DNA of 64,000 nucleotides from Cephalotrichum gorgonifer (taxonomy: Eukaryota; Ascomycota; Sordariomycetes; Microascales; Microascaceae). The position numbers and the translations under genes were made by a program. The notes beneath the pieces are model-generated. The model was not told the DNA's origin, did no database searches, and saw nothing but the letters and a program-made list of their open reading frames with translations. Below, piece by piece: positions 23,837 to 34,114 of this stretch; the first letter of the stretch is position 1; each line of letters begins with the position of its first letter. The DNA lies in assembly GCA_900312665.1 (NCBI GenBank), contig ONZQ02000002.1, positions 1,730,200-1,794,199 on the forward strand, written 5' to 3'.

Positions 23837-24036
23837 AGTCAGAGCCCGCCCCAGGGGGGGGTTAAACAGGAAGACAAGTTCCCGCTCTCCATCCGCTTCT
23901 AGATTTCCATTCTCATTGCCATACACATAAACCTATAGTCAGAGCCCGCCCCAGGGGGGGGTTAAACAGGAAGACAAGTTCCCGCTCTCCATCCGCTTCT
24001 AGATTTCCATTCTCATTGCCATACACATAAACCTAT
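23837..24036. repeat. Exact 100-bp tandem direct duplication
   Basis: Copy 1 is 23837-23936 and copy 2 is 23937-24036; the copies are identical at every position. Each begins AGTCAGAGCCCGCCCCAGG and ends ACACATAAACCTAT. The second copy ends 29 bp before the PhzF-family start codon. Confidence 0.95.
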
Positions 24037-24065
24037 ACACAGGCACTGGCACTGACACCAACACC

Positions 24066-25019
24066 ATGGCACGGTACCTCGACTTCGCCACCACAGACGT
24101 CTTCACGTCGTCCCCCTTCGCCGGGAACCCCCTCGCCATCGTCTTCCTCCCCTCAGCGCCCGACTCCACCCCCCTCACGCAGGCGCAGAAGCAGCTCATC
24201 GCCCGCGAGTTCAACTTGTCCGAGACCATCTTCGTCCACCCGGCGTCCGAATCGAGCGAGCGCACCGTCGACATCTTCACGACCGACGAGGAGCTCCCCT
24301 TCGCGGGCCACCCGACCATCGGCTCCGCCGCCTGGCTCCTCAGCTCCGCCGCCGCGTCGGGCGGGGCGGTGGCGGCGCCGGAAGCGCTGCGGACCAAGTC
24401 CGGCCGGATCCCCATCTCCGTCGTGGCCCCGCGCTTCGCGGCCCAGGCCGTGAGCGTGGGCGCCGCCATCGCGCACGACACCCGCCTCCACGCCGCGCGC
24501 TTCCCGGCCGCGGAGCTGCTCCGGCTCCAGCCCGCGCTGGCGCCGTACGTGGCGCCCTCCGCCGAGTTCCCCGTCTTCTCCATAGTGAAGGGCATGTCTC
24601 AGGTCCACGTCGAGCTGCCCTCCCTCGAAGCCCTCGCCGCCGTGGCGACGACCACGGGCAGCGTCTCGTGCGAGTACCTCGACGAGGGCTGGGGCTCCTC
24701 GCATATCGTGACGTACTTCTTCGTGCGGGGCGTGCGGGACGAGGTGCTGGGGCGCGAGGTTATCCGCACGAGGATGATTGAGGGCGCGCTGGAGGATCCG
24801 GCGACGGGGAGCGCGGCGTCTGGGCTCGCGAGCTACCTGACGCTGACGGGCGGCGCGGAGGGCGTGCACAAGTATGACGTCGTGCAGGGGGTTGAGATGG
24901 GGAGGCGGAGCGAGATCGGGGTCGATGTTGGGCTCAGCGGCGATGGGAAGATCAAGTCCGTCGACTTGGTTGGCTCCGCGGTGGAGATATCCTCGGGGCG
25001 TATACGCATTCCCGAGTAA
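24066..25019 (+). CDS. PhzF-family isomerase/epimerase-like protein
   Basis: Single exon, 317 residues, close to the usual length for the family. PhzF proteins are two-lobed, diaminopimelate-epimerase-like cytosolic enzymes. In bacteria PhzF isomerises an intermediate of phenazine synthesis, but fungal members are mostly of unknown substrate. Visible motifs are DVFTSSPFAGNPLAIV, the catalytic-type glutamate E53 in FNLSET, FTTDEELPFAGHPTIG and EDPATGSAASGL. No phenazine or other secondary-metabolite genes lie nearby, so a phenazine role should not be assumed. Codons are strongly G/C-ending, which also opens a long antisense frame. The start at 24066 (ACACCATGGC) is the first ATG of the frame and sits just behind the 100-bp duplication. 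Confidence 0.92.
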   Translation: MARYLDFATTDVFTSSPFAGNPLAIVFLPSAPDSTPLTQAQKQLIAREFNLSETIFVHPASESSERTVDIFTTDEELPFAGHPTIGSAAWLLSSAAASGGAVAAPEALRTKSGRIPISVVAPRFAAQAVSVGAAIAHDTRLHAARFPAAELLRLQPALAPYVAPSAEFPVFSIVKGMSQVHVELPSLEALAAVATTTGSVSCEYLDEGWGSSHIVTYFFVRGVRDEVLGREVIRTRMIEGALEDPATGSAASGLASYLTLTGGAEGVHKYDVVQGVEMGRRSEIGVDVGLSGDGKIKSVDLVGSAVEISSGRIRIPE

Positions 25020-25542
25020 GCCTTGGAGCACTTTCTAGAATCTTTGTATGAATCCATCTGGAGTGTTATTTACAGAATGGAAGTAACGTCGTGTAGCCAT
25101 GCCCGCCGTACTAGACTCCTGGCCCCGAGATCTAGCAGTTATTACTCCCCTACACGGACCTAGCCGTCGGATAGAGCCTTCCTTGCAATATACCAAGACG
25201 TTGCGCGCAACAGCCCAAACATAACAGTCGAATTCATTCCCTTCACTTCATATATAAACAAACGAAAACTCCATATTCGCCCCCTCCGGTCCACTCCTGC
25301 TTCTGACCCAAGTACACGCACGCAGTAAAGGAAAGAACAAGAGAGCAAAAAGAGTGATCCTCCCCCCGAGCAAATGGGTAAAATAATACAAAAAGAAAAA
25401 CGCCCGCCAATGATTCCCTTCCAATTCGTTATCTGTGCAGTTCACTGTGAAACGTCGCTCCGCACGTCTGGGTATAAAGTGCCTCCCCTCAACCCGCCCT
25501 CTCCGAGTAGTCTCCGTCGAGACGCCCTTTTCCACTACCGGG
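25020..25542. other. Convergent intergenic region, PhzF gene / SSH4-like gene
   Basis: 523 bp between convergent stop codons, presumably two 3' UTRs. A purine-rich run at 25325-25400 is the only notable composition. No gene was seen. Confidence 0.65.
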
Positions 25543-27161
25543 CTACACCTCCTCCTCCGGACTCGATCGGCCGGAATCTTCATCCCGGGTGGCGTCTTCC
25601 CGAACCGCGTCGCTATAACTCGGTATAGGCGGGTGAGATATTCCCGTCCTCGAACCCGTCGCCGAGGAACCCTGTCTGCTTCTGTTAACGATCTGGATCA
25701 GCGGTGTGTTCTCGCTGTCCACGCTCCCCCGGCGGCTCCCCGATTCCGAGCTGTCAGGGCTGCTGTAGTCCGGCGGAGGATTCAACGCGTCCTGGAGTCC
25801 CAGCCCGACCGTCTCGTCCGCCTCCCCATCACCGCTCGCCTCGCCGCTCGCCTCACCCGTCTCCTCCTCGGCAGGGACTAGCTGTGCGAGGGAGATGTCT
25901 GTCGGGCTCCTCTGTGGCCCGGGGCTCGTGGGCGGCATAACGCGATAGGTGCCACTCCTTGATCTGCCGTGCTGGTGGCCGAGGCCCGCGCCGCCGCCGC
26001 CCCGGTACGGGTGAACGCCAGAGTGCGTATTCGCGTGTGCCCTCTGGTACCGGGTGGGCGCCGTGTACCCGTCCTTGGAACCGGACTCGAGGAGGATGCT
26101 GCCCTGCTCGGAGCCGTAGGGAGGGGGAGGGGCGAGACTGCCCGTCACCGGGGCGAGCCCCCACTTCTTGACGTTGGCCTCGATGAAGACGAATCCGGAC
26201 TGGCCGAGGTTCACGTGTACGGTAGCCGGGCCGTTTGCGCCTATCGAGGGGAAGAAGTTCTGAGACTTGAGCCCGTGTCCGACGTCCTCAAGCTTCTTGC
26301 CATTCCGAGTGAAGAAGATAGTGCCGGTGCGGGGTCGGTAGCCTACTCCGATGACATCGCCTTGAACGAACGGCAGTCCGTAACGGGTGGGCTCGAAGGG
26401 CTGGTTGTATCTACGAACGCCAGAGGAGAGGTACGCTATGGAGGTCTTGTGGAAGCCTGTGAAAGTTAGAAACAAACTCCCTAGGGAGAGGTGGGATCAG
26501 CAGGAATCAGGTGACATACCGGGCAGTCTGAACAGAGGATATGGTTTCGTTGCCATCCCGATGCCGATCAACGTGTCGTCGGGCTTTTCGTAAATCTTGG
26601 CCTCCCAGTAGTAGACATCATTCTGCTTCGGAACCGGCAGGTTGCACATGACTGTGCACTCTGAGTCGAAAAACTCAATCTCCGTCCTCGCCTCGACGAA
26701 GCAGTTGGCAATCTCTAGCTCGGGCTCGAACTCCCACGCGGAGACGCCCTTCTCTTGTATAGCGAGGTACTGGGACAGGGATATGTCGGTAGGGAGTGAC
26801 TCTGGAGGGTTCACATTGATAAATGCTGGAGAAAGGGGGGGGGGGACAAAAAGCAATTAGTACCGGTATCTCGGGTATTGTTCGCCTGGTGCGGGGCAAG
26901 GGGATTGGGCTTACCCTTTGCTCTAAAGTACTCCGTCCTCTGCATGTCATCCATATTCTCCAAGGCCTCGGCCTCTTCTCTAATGAATGCCTGCTCATCA
27001 TCGAATTCTCCTGGCCGAGTGAGGAAGTCGAGCCATCCTGTGCTGCTGGAGGTCCGGTAGAAGTAGACGGTGACTATGACAAGGGCGATGAGGCCGGCGG
27101 ATACGAAGGACGATATTAGGCCGACGAGGATGATGCCGGCGGTATCGGGTGAGGAACCCAT
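25543..27161 (-). CDS. SSH4-like endosomal/vacuolar SPRY-domain protein
   Basis: Exons on the complement: 27161-26915, 26825-26520, 26456-25543; 488 residues. Yeast Ssh4 and Ear1 are membrane adaptors that bring the Rsp5 ubiquitin ligase to cargo on endosomes or vacuoles. Here a single transmembrane segment lies at about 8-35 (GIILVGLISSFVSAGLIALVIVTVYFY). A conserved linker follows (DDEQAFIREEAEALENMDDMQRTEYFRAK|AFINVNPPESLPTDISL). The SPRY domain spans roughly 115-270 (VYYWEAKIYEKPDDTLIGIGM, LFRLPG|FHKTSIAYLSSG, VGYRPRTGTIFFTRNGKKL). The C-terminal tail is Ser/Pro-rich and acidic and includes NPPPDYSS, a PPxY Rsp5-binding motif. Introns are 26826-26914 (C11 tract beside the acceptor) and 26457-26519. 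The joints restore family sequence and the sum is 489 codons. Confidence 0.9.
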
Positions 27162-29182
27162 GGCCGGTTGCGTTGTCTTGGGGTCCTTTCTCGCTGGGAG
27201 GTTGGGTTGGCGGTTTCACAGTGATCCGTTCTCGAGTCCGGTCGGGTCCGGCGGATTTGATGGGTAAACGTCAGCCCTCTGGGTCGTGCATTCGGGAGCT
27301 TCTATCGTCGCTCGCGAGCAGATATGTCGGTCGAAACGACGTTGATTGGGTGCGATCGAGGAGAATCGTATGAGGCGAGGGAAGGGTAGGTTGGGGACTC
27401 AGAGTCGACGCCACAGGGCAGGGACGGGGTGGCAAAGGAAAGCCGAAGAGGGAAACCGATCCGACGAGTGGGGAGGCGTCAGTCAAAAGCACAGCGCTAT
27501 GTTATGCAAGGCAATACGACGATGGACTTTCTCGTCGGGTGGGTTATTCTAGTTTCGCCTCGGTCGGGGTTGGAATCGGGTTCGGGCTCGGTTCGTTATC
27601 GTCGTGGCGCTTGCGTACTGTACTGGCCGCAGGATTGACTAGACCGATCAGGCAGGCACACAAACGGGACAGGCAGAGCCAGAGTGGTGGGGGCGAAGAA
27701 AAATAGCAGAGAAGGGTGAAAAGAGGTGTTGACAAATTGGAATACGAGGGGGGGTTGATGTGGTGAGGCTGGACTAGGAGCATGCTCTGAGTTGTCGGTG
27801 GATCAAGCCGTCGTCATGCTCTGATGGGAAGGGACTTGGATGTCGGCGGGTAGTGGGAGTGGGTCGAGGCCGCGTTGGAGTGTTGGAGTGAGGGGGCAAA
27901 TATGGCTGTTTGGAGAGAGGTATTGGTACATTTTAGATGTTAGCTAAATCGCGTGAACTTCACCTTATTACTAACAGATTGAAGTAATCTCATGTACCTA
28001 CTACCTGGTGTCTTGGCATTCGTAGCCCGTGTTATCATGGGACATGGATGGGACAATACAGGTACGGAGTACATAACAGCAATACCACCTGATCTTTCCT
28101 GCGTTGCACACTTTGAAGTGCCTGGTTCTATCCTTATCCCGGACTTTGCGGAGGAGAGACGCCCGTGATGTTCTCGCTCGGAGCCGCCGACGCCAAGTTG
28201 CTTATAAGCGAACATGTAGCTATTAAGGCCTGTCTGCATTCTCGCACATGCGTGTCAGGTGCCAAGCATCAGTCCGTCTCAGACTCTCCGGCCAGGTACT
28301 CGTATAAGTACAGCTAAGCACGGCGAAGCACAGCCAACAGACACTGCCGCAACCCTGGCTCCGTCGAATCCATCGAATAAACTCTCTCGCTCGAACCATC
28401 TAATGTGCGTCCTCACACTCTGTGCTCTGATCTCGTACACAAAAGTCACAATAATAGCTGCAGATTCCAACACAGATGCGGCAGTCCCCGGCCCGATCCC
28501 CGATTACTATTAGATATTAAGCCCCCTCTAGTTTCAGCCCTTACATCACGTTTCAGCCATCTCGGGGCGTCTGAAAAGAGGTGGGAACACCGCTCGGTGC
28601 TTGTCCTTGGCTGCCTAGGCGCCGGCGTGGACCCACCTGCTACGCTGTCTGCTCATGCGTCGTAGGCCCAACTACTGGTAGGTCCCATCTTTCTACCCGT
28701 CGACCGCCTGATTCGAAGCGCTGAGTCGGAGGTCCGTCCTCTCCATGCCCGATTTTCACGCCTCCTGCAGGGATTCGCGACATGTCCCAGGATGTTCTGG
28801 AAGATTGGCAGAAAGAGCGGTCACCCCTGTCGACTCTCCGGTGGATATCGATCTTCCGCAAGTAGAAGTGGCCTAGGACAAGTGAAGATGAGACTTTCCG
28901 TGTATTCATACTAGTATCTATCCCCTACAAAACAAAGTACCTATCGGCCTCTCCCGTGAGGCCATATCATCCCATACGAGTCATTCCAAATAAGGCTATC
29001 AAAACTGAAAAAAAAAACTACCTATGAACAATGTTAGAAACAAACTAGTCATCCTTGTGCCCGTCCTTCCTTAGCACCCAACATCCTATCGTGATTCCTC
29101 CGGGCTGCCCGGATACCGCCCTCCCTGCCTCCATCTCCTTCTTTATTCACCACCTTCCGTATTATCACTTCCCGCCCTGTCT
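27162..29182. other. Intergenic region upstream of the SSH4-like gene
   Basis: Tandem minus-strand spacing of 2.0 kb. It should hold the SSH4-like promoter (near 27162-27800, pyrimidine-rich on the sense strand) and the 3' UTR of the next gene. GTACTCGTATAAGTAC lies at 28296-28311. No supported gene was seen. Confidence 0.6.
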
Positions 29183-30541
29183 CTACCCCTCGGTATAATC
29201 ATCCTGGTTGGCCCTCCGATACCCACTCCTCGACCTCCTGCGCCTCTCCCTCTCCCTCTCCTCCCTCGTCCTAGATGGCGCAGCGCTCGACTCGCTCCTA
29301 AGCTCTGGGATGGGATGGTGATAGCTCTTGGTCCCCAGGTCGCTTTCCACCGGGTCAGGCACCCAACTCCCCGGCGGCCTCTCGGACCTCGACCGCCTGC
29401 TCCTCTCACTCCTCTCGCTCCTCTCGCTCCGCTCGGTACTCTCCGTGAGGGCGCTCAGCTCGCTCCTCGCCGCCGTCCTCCTCCCCCCTCGTGTGATCGC
29501 CGACTCGGCGCGCTCGCTCTCCACGGCTCGCGAGTAGCTAAAGTCCCTCCTGAGCCCGCCTTCCCGATCATGATCCTGATCCTGAATGAGCCCCCTCACC
29601 TCCGACGCCCGCCCGCCCGCCTCCCTCGCCCTCCTTGACGCCGCCCTCTCGGCCCTCGCCTCGGCCCTCAGCCTCTCCCGCTCCCGCTGGTCGTTTCGCT
29701 CCGCCACCGAGTACACCTTCCTGATCCCCGCGCTCTTCTTGGTGGGCGAGTTCGTCGGGGTCTCCTGCCTGTTCCCGAGCAAGCTCTCCGACGCGTTGCT
29801 CTCCGATGGGTTCGTCGTCCCGTCCCAGTTCGATCCCTCACTCTCCGCGTTGAGACCACCCACCCTCGCCGGCCTCTCGTGGCGGTACCGCCTCAGCTCG
29901 TCCTCGGCGTCCATCTCTGCGACCTCGTCGACCACCACCCCGTCCTCTCCCACGCGCCGGGGACCACTGCCACCCGCCTCCTTCTCCGGGTCCCTGTTCT
30001 TCCTCTCCTTCCTTGCCCTCTTCTCCTCCTTCTTCGCCCTGTTCTTCTCCTGCATCTGCTTGATCTTCTTCTCCCTCAGTGCCTTTCGCCTATTCCGCTC
30101 AGGAATGTTGCTCACCCCCGCCGTGATCCCTGACAGCCCCGTGCTCTCCGTGATGACCGTTCCGTCCTCGAGATCATGGTCCGCAACGTCCTTGTACACG
30201 CTCCCGCCTCCAAGGACCGTACTCTCCGTAGCCCCCGAGAGGGTCGTCCCGTTGGGGCCCTTCCGCCTTAAAACAGTCGTCTTGTAATCCTCCCAGTCGG
30301 ACTCCTTGAAATAGAAACCGCCATTGCGCGCCCAGAAGAAGAACCAGATGCCCGTGACGATGATGCTAGCACCTATGAGGCCGAAGACCACGAAGAACGC
30401 GGTGTTGTTGAAGCTGTGCGGGTCGCTCACGCCCACGCCGGGCTGATAGTCATTGCCATCCGTCTGTGGCTGCGGATCGCGAGAGATGAGGAGGGCGCGG
30501 GCGCGGATGGGGCCCAGGATGCTGACGGCCGGCGGGGGCAT
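29183..30541 (-). CDS. Conserved fungal single-pass membrane protein, function unknown
   Basis: Single exon, 452 residues from the ATG at 30541. The open frame extends 18 codons further upstream but only from a GTG, so the internal ATG (AATATGCC) was chosen. A short N terminus precedes one transmembrane segment at about 47-70 (TAFFVVFGLIGASIIVTGIWFFFW). Directly behind it is a block that looks strongly conserved: GGFYFKESDWEDYKTTVLRRKG, TTLSGATESTVLGGGSVY. The rest is a highly charged cytosolic tail: a Lys/Arg-Glu-rich helix at about 150-190 (RRKALREKKIKQMQEKNRAKKEEKRARKE), an Ala/Arg-rich segment and an ERSERSERSERSRRSRSER low-complexity run. I recognise the architecture as common in Pezizomycotina but know no function. 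Like the neighbouring SSH4-like protein it is an N-terminally anchored membrane protein. Confidence 0.8.
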   Translation of the reverse strand: MPPPAVSILGPIRARALLISRDPQPQTDGNDYQPGVGVSDPHSFNNTAFFVVFGLIGASIIVTGIWFFFWARNGGFYFKESDWEDYKTTVLRRKGPNGTTLSGATESTVLGGGSVYKDVADHDLEDGTVITESTGLSGITAGVSNIPERNRRKALREKKIKQMQEKNRAKKEEKRARKERKNRDPEKEAGGSGPRRVGEDGVVVDEVAEMDAEDELRRYRHERPARVGGLNAESEGSNWDGTTNPSESNASESLLGNRQETPTNSPTKKSAGIRKVYSVAERNDQRERERLRAEARAERAASRRAREAGGRASEVRGLIQDQDHDREGGLRRDFSYSRAVESERAESAITRGGRRTAARSELSALTESTERSERSERSERSRRSRSERPPGSWVPDPVESDLGTKSYHHPIPELRSESSAAPSRTREERERERRRRSRSGYRRANQDDYTEG

Positions 30542-32395
30542 ATTGGAGGACGCAGGGTTTTGGAAGGTATATTCAGCTCGCAGGGCATCTATCACCGAAC
30601 GGTTTCCGCTTTGTAGTTGTAAATTTGTACCGTCGACCGCGAAGGGTGTGTGCGACGACGCTGCTCTCGCGGTAGAATTCGGAGGGTGGAGCCCAAGATA
30701 GAGCTGTGAGACCAGCAGCTGGAGGAAGGTGTACGAAACAATGTAATATTCAACACCTCGCCTTCAAATTTGAGAGGTGAGACGCGAGGAGTGTTTAAAG
30801 TGAAAATAGACTAGGTGGTGTCTCCCCCTCGTGGAGCGGTTGATTTCTTGGTGATAATGGACAGGAAAGGAACAGAACAATCTGGGCTTTGCCCGGCTTG
30901 GGGATTGATTGCCTTTCCGACTGGTTCCCGTAGAAACGGAAAGGTGGCTGAGATCTTAGAAACGAAGCTGGTTGGCGGCGGGTCCAGTCGTCACACTCCT
31001 CACGGGACCGACTCCAATTTCCTCCCATTTTCTGGCCAAGCAACGAATGGAACAGTCAGACGGCCCGCTGCATAACTCGGCCAGGTTTGATATATTATTG
31101 TCGCACATACCCTTGAGTCGTACAAGTATCTACTAATAATTATTATTACTATTTGTACAGCCTTGGACGAGAAAGCTTAAGTGCCAATTATTGCAAGCAA
31201 TTTCCTCCTCAATACAGTGTGCGCCAGTCTCCAGGCAAAATGCCCAGGTACAACAATGACGTCGTAGGTAAACAATCCAGGCGTGGCTGGCCCGGCAACG
31301 AAGCTCCGCCTCCCACATCCCTCTTTGTTATCGATCCATCCCTTATCGCTTTAACCTTGACCGACGAAGAACTGAAGGAGTCGGAGACGTTGGATCTATC
31401 AACCCCAAGTGTCGCAAAACCAATATAACCCGATAATCATTTATCCGATCTGAGCCATTTCATACCTACGTTAGGAGTTGCAAGTGCTCAAAATCCACGT
31501 TCTTAGAGTGGCCAAATCTTTCATCGCCAACAGCGCATATGTTGTACGCTAATGTATACCAGAAGTTAAGGAGATGGAGTGTATTGTTCAACATGTGCCA
31601 CAATATATAATCTGCCAGTTCGCCCAACGCTTAAAGCACCATAGCCTTCCAGGCTCCCGGCTATAAGTGTGAAACGCCAAATTCGCTCACAGAACAGCAA
31701 CCTTGAAGTATTCCAACGTGACACAATGTATATGACAGCCTTGTGGGTGTAAGTAGGGAAGCAGCTGAAGCCAGCATGACAGGAGATAAAATCAGAAACG
31801 CCAGATGCTCTGAGCCGAAAATAATAACGGGCGTCGAAAGAAACATCCAATATTACCCCCCCAAAAACGTACCACCAATGCCAGACCTTTTGGGGGTATC
31901 AACAATCTTCTGCTCTCGGAACAAACATGTCAAGACCTCCAGGTAGTCGCATAAGAGATACAGGGTCGAAGCGAATATGAGAAGGAAAAGAAGTGAAATG
32001 AAATGAAGAGAGAAGAAAAAGAAGTGAAGGAGGGTAAAAGAGAAAAAAAAGGAAAATGGAAAGGGGGATGAGAGGGGGAAAGAGAAAAACAAGAGTAGAA
32101 GGGGTGAGGCTGAACCCATGCACAATATCCCTCGAACCACCTTAGCCACTATTGTATAATAAACCTCTGCCCACATCATCCAGATACATCAATCTAGATC
32201 GCTCAACTGAGGCCGCTCGTGGGGGGGATATAAACTGCACCAAGGCTCACAAGGACCCAAACGTACCATACACCGATGAGAATAGAAGAACAGTATAGAG
32301 AAGGATACAGCCGGGGCAATAGAAATCCAAAATGAGGCATAACAAGGTCGTCATAATCGTCGTCGTCGTTAAAATCGCCACTCGCGTTCAACGCC
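30542..32395. other. Intergenic region between two minus-strand genes
   Basis: 1.85 kb. It holds the promoter of the membrane-protein gene and the 3' end of the next gene. A ~130-bp almost pure purine tract on the plus strand (31975-32110) is the main feature. No gene is supported. Confidence 0.6.
31975..32110. repeat. Polypurine/polypyrimidine tract
   Basis: About 135 bp composed almost only of A and G on the plus strand, with GAAGTGAAATGAAATGAAGAG-like quasi-repeats. The other strand is correspondingly C/T-only. Confidence 0.75.
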
Positions 32396-34114
32396 TTAGT
32401 GTTGATATTCATACAGGCCGCGAGCGTGAGCGAACTGGCCTGATTGACTGATGGCTCTAGGCCGGTGGGTAAGTCGATCTCCACGGCCTCTCCTTTCGTC
32501 GTAGGCGACACTCCCCTTGTCACTGTCACTCAGGCGGGGCTGTGACGGCGGAGGTCGTGATGAAATGCAGATAGCGCTGCCATCCTGGCACTGGATCTTT
32601 GCTCCGGACACCTCTACGACGGCGTGTCCCGTCACCTTGATGGTGAAGTCTTCGTCTCCAGCGCCGGACCGGGTAGTTCGTGTCGTTGCAGAGTTTCTCC
32701 ACTCGCTCTCGTCATGGCTGCTGCTGCTGCGGGTCGACCGGCTACTTCCACCCTGGCTGCGTCTCCCTGCCTTTTGGAGAGCATCCTTGGTCAGAGCAAG
32801 TCCGCCCGAGGCAGCATTCTGGTAGGCACCGGCCTTCTCAAGCTGATCCTGAACTTTCGCGTTTGCTGCTTCGGTGGCATACTCATAGTCCCAGTAGTCG
32901 TCCATGTCATACTCGGAATCAGCCCGTGGCCGCCTCCTAGCCGGTGGTCCTGTGGATGGTTCCCGAAGCTGCAGCGCAGCACCGCCGTGTGCTAGGGACA
33001 TCGACATCCGCCGCGAGCGCGGTTGGGAAGAACTAAAGTCTCCCGATCGGCGGGAGCTAATATCTCGATACAGCACGCCGTCGCCATCAAAGGACTCATC
33101 GTCGTATCCTCGAGTCTTGTGTGTCTGTGGCGGCGGAGGATGTGATCTCAGCATTCCCGGTCTCGTTGACTGCGGCCGTGGTGGTGGCGGTGGCGGCATC
33201 GCTACGCGGTCTTGCATATCCCGCATTTCTTTTCGTCCCTTTATCGAAGGCTTCCGGGGTATAGCTGGAGCGATATCTTCTTCATCACGGTCGTCGTAAT
33301 ATGGAGTCCGGCGAGGCGCCCGGAAGTCCAATGCTGATGATGGCCTCGCCGGTTGAAACCGTTGCTTGAGATGATCGCGTCCAGGTCCATCCAGGTAGCT
33401 GTCGACGGGGGACGCAGGTGGTGGGGGGCGGGGAGGCGGCATACTGGGAGGTCCGCCGTACGATGAACCGTAAGACGACCCGTAGTTATGAGGGTGAGGG
33501 TAAGAGGGGGGGAGGGGAGGGGGCGCGTATGGCGAGGTCGACAAATGTGAATAGAACCTATCATTCGACGAAGGGGGATGTGGTCTCTGCCCGTGGTAAC
33601 TCATCGAACGTCCGACGTTCCCACCGGTGATAGGAACGCCGCCACCGCCGCCATATTGATTATTCGGGTTGGAGCGGAATCGCTGGCCAGAGGAGTTCGT
33701 CGCTTGGACACCGTAATACTCGGATTCTAGAGGTTGTCTTTGCGAGTGGACGACAGGTGCTGTCTTGGAACTCTTGGCGGCCGGTCGAATGGGTAGGCTT
33801 TTCTTGGTCGAGTTCCGGCGGTGTTCCCTCTCTCGTTCATGTTCTCTCTCCCTTTCTCGCTCCATCCTCTCCCTTTCCTTCTCCTTGGGCCTCGACCTTG
33901 ACTCCTTCTCTCTTCTGGGAGGGGATAGAACGGTGGAGTCAGAGTCCGTTTGGGCGTAGGTGATTGGTGATGCGGAGCCGGAGCGTCTCGACTTCTTACT
34001 ATTCGCCTTCTCCTTGGTCGGGCTTGCCACTGAAGCGGCAACTCTGGTACCCGTGAGAACGGTGCCGGACTCCTCGTCGGCGTCCTCCATATAGGCAACC
34101 CTCCTACTCGCCAT
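32396..34114 (-). CDS. Low-complexity fungal protein of unknown function
   Basis: Single exon, 572 residues, starting MASRRVAYMEDADEES. Features in order: a Ser/Lys-rich N terminus; an Arg/Glu repeat at about 75-100 (EREREREHEREREHRR) likely to form a charged helix; a Tyr/Gly/Pro-rich middle with poly-Pro runs (about 180-330); a basic stretch; a short acidic/aromatic block MDDYWDYEYATEAANAKV; then a C-terminal block near 485-515 (DEDFTIKVTGHAVVEVSGAKIQCQDG) that looks like a small folded beta-rich element and is probably the conserved part. The frame ends normally at 32396. I know no function. The mix of long disorder with one short ordered C-terminal motif suggests a scaffold or adaptor, which is inference only. 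Confidence 0.75.
   Translation of the reverse strand: MASRRVAYMEDADEESGTVLTGTRVAASVASPTKEKANSKKSRRSGSASPITYAQTDSDSTVLSPPRREKESRSRPKEKERERMEREREREHEREREHRRNSTKKSLPIRPAAKSSKTAPVVHSQRQPLESEYYGVQATNSSGQRFRSNPNNQYGGGGGVPITGGNVGRSMSYHGQRPHPPSSNDRFYSHLSTSPYAPPPLPPSYPHPHNYGSSYGSSYGGPPSMPPPRPPPPASPVDSYLDGPGRDHLKQRFQPARPSSALDFRAPRRTPYYDDRDEEDIAPAIPRKPSIKGRKEMRDMQDRVAMPPPPPPRPQSTRPGMLRSHPPPPQTHKTRGYDDESFDGDGVLYRDISSRRSGDFSSSQPRSRRMSMSLAHGGAALQLREPSTGPPARRRPRADSEYDMDDYWDYEYATEAANAKVQDQLEKAGAYQNAASGGLALTKDALQKAGRRSQGGSSRSTRSSSSHDESEWRNSATTRTTRSGAGDEDFTIKVTGHAVVEVSGAKIQCQDGSAICISSRPPPSQPRLSDSDKGSVAYDERRGRGDRLTHRPRAISQSGQFAHARGLYEYQH

Larger units (their letters stand above)
21883..24065. other. Intergenic region, transcription factor to PhzF gene
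   Basis: Holds the likely 3' UTR of the transcription factor (or its alternative last exon, to 22179), the nine-element CTCCTTT array (22422-22858), and a more A/T- and G/T-rich stretch at about 22870-23330. A TGAGTCA lies at 23553-23559 and the 100-bp tandem duplication abuts the PhzF leader. No other gene is supported. Confidence 0.6.

Noticed and set aside
24153..25031. 292-codon open frame antisense to the PhzF gene
   Set aside because: It mirrors the G/C-ending codon bias of the sense gene, has His/Arg/Gly-rich composition and matches no family.
30542..30595. 18-codon N-terminal extension of the membrane protein
   Set aside because: It begins only at a GTG; the ATG at 30541 has a better context.
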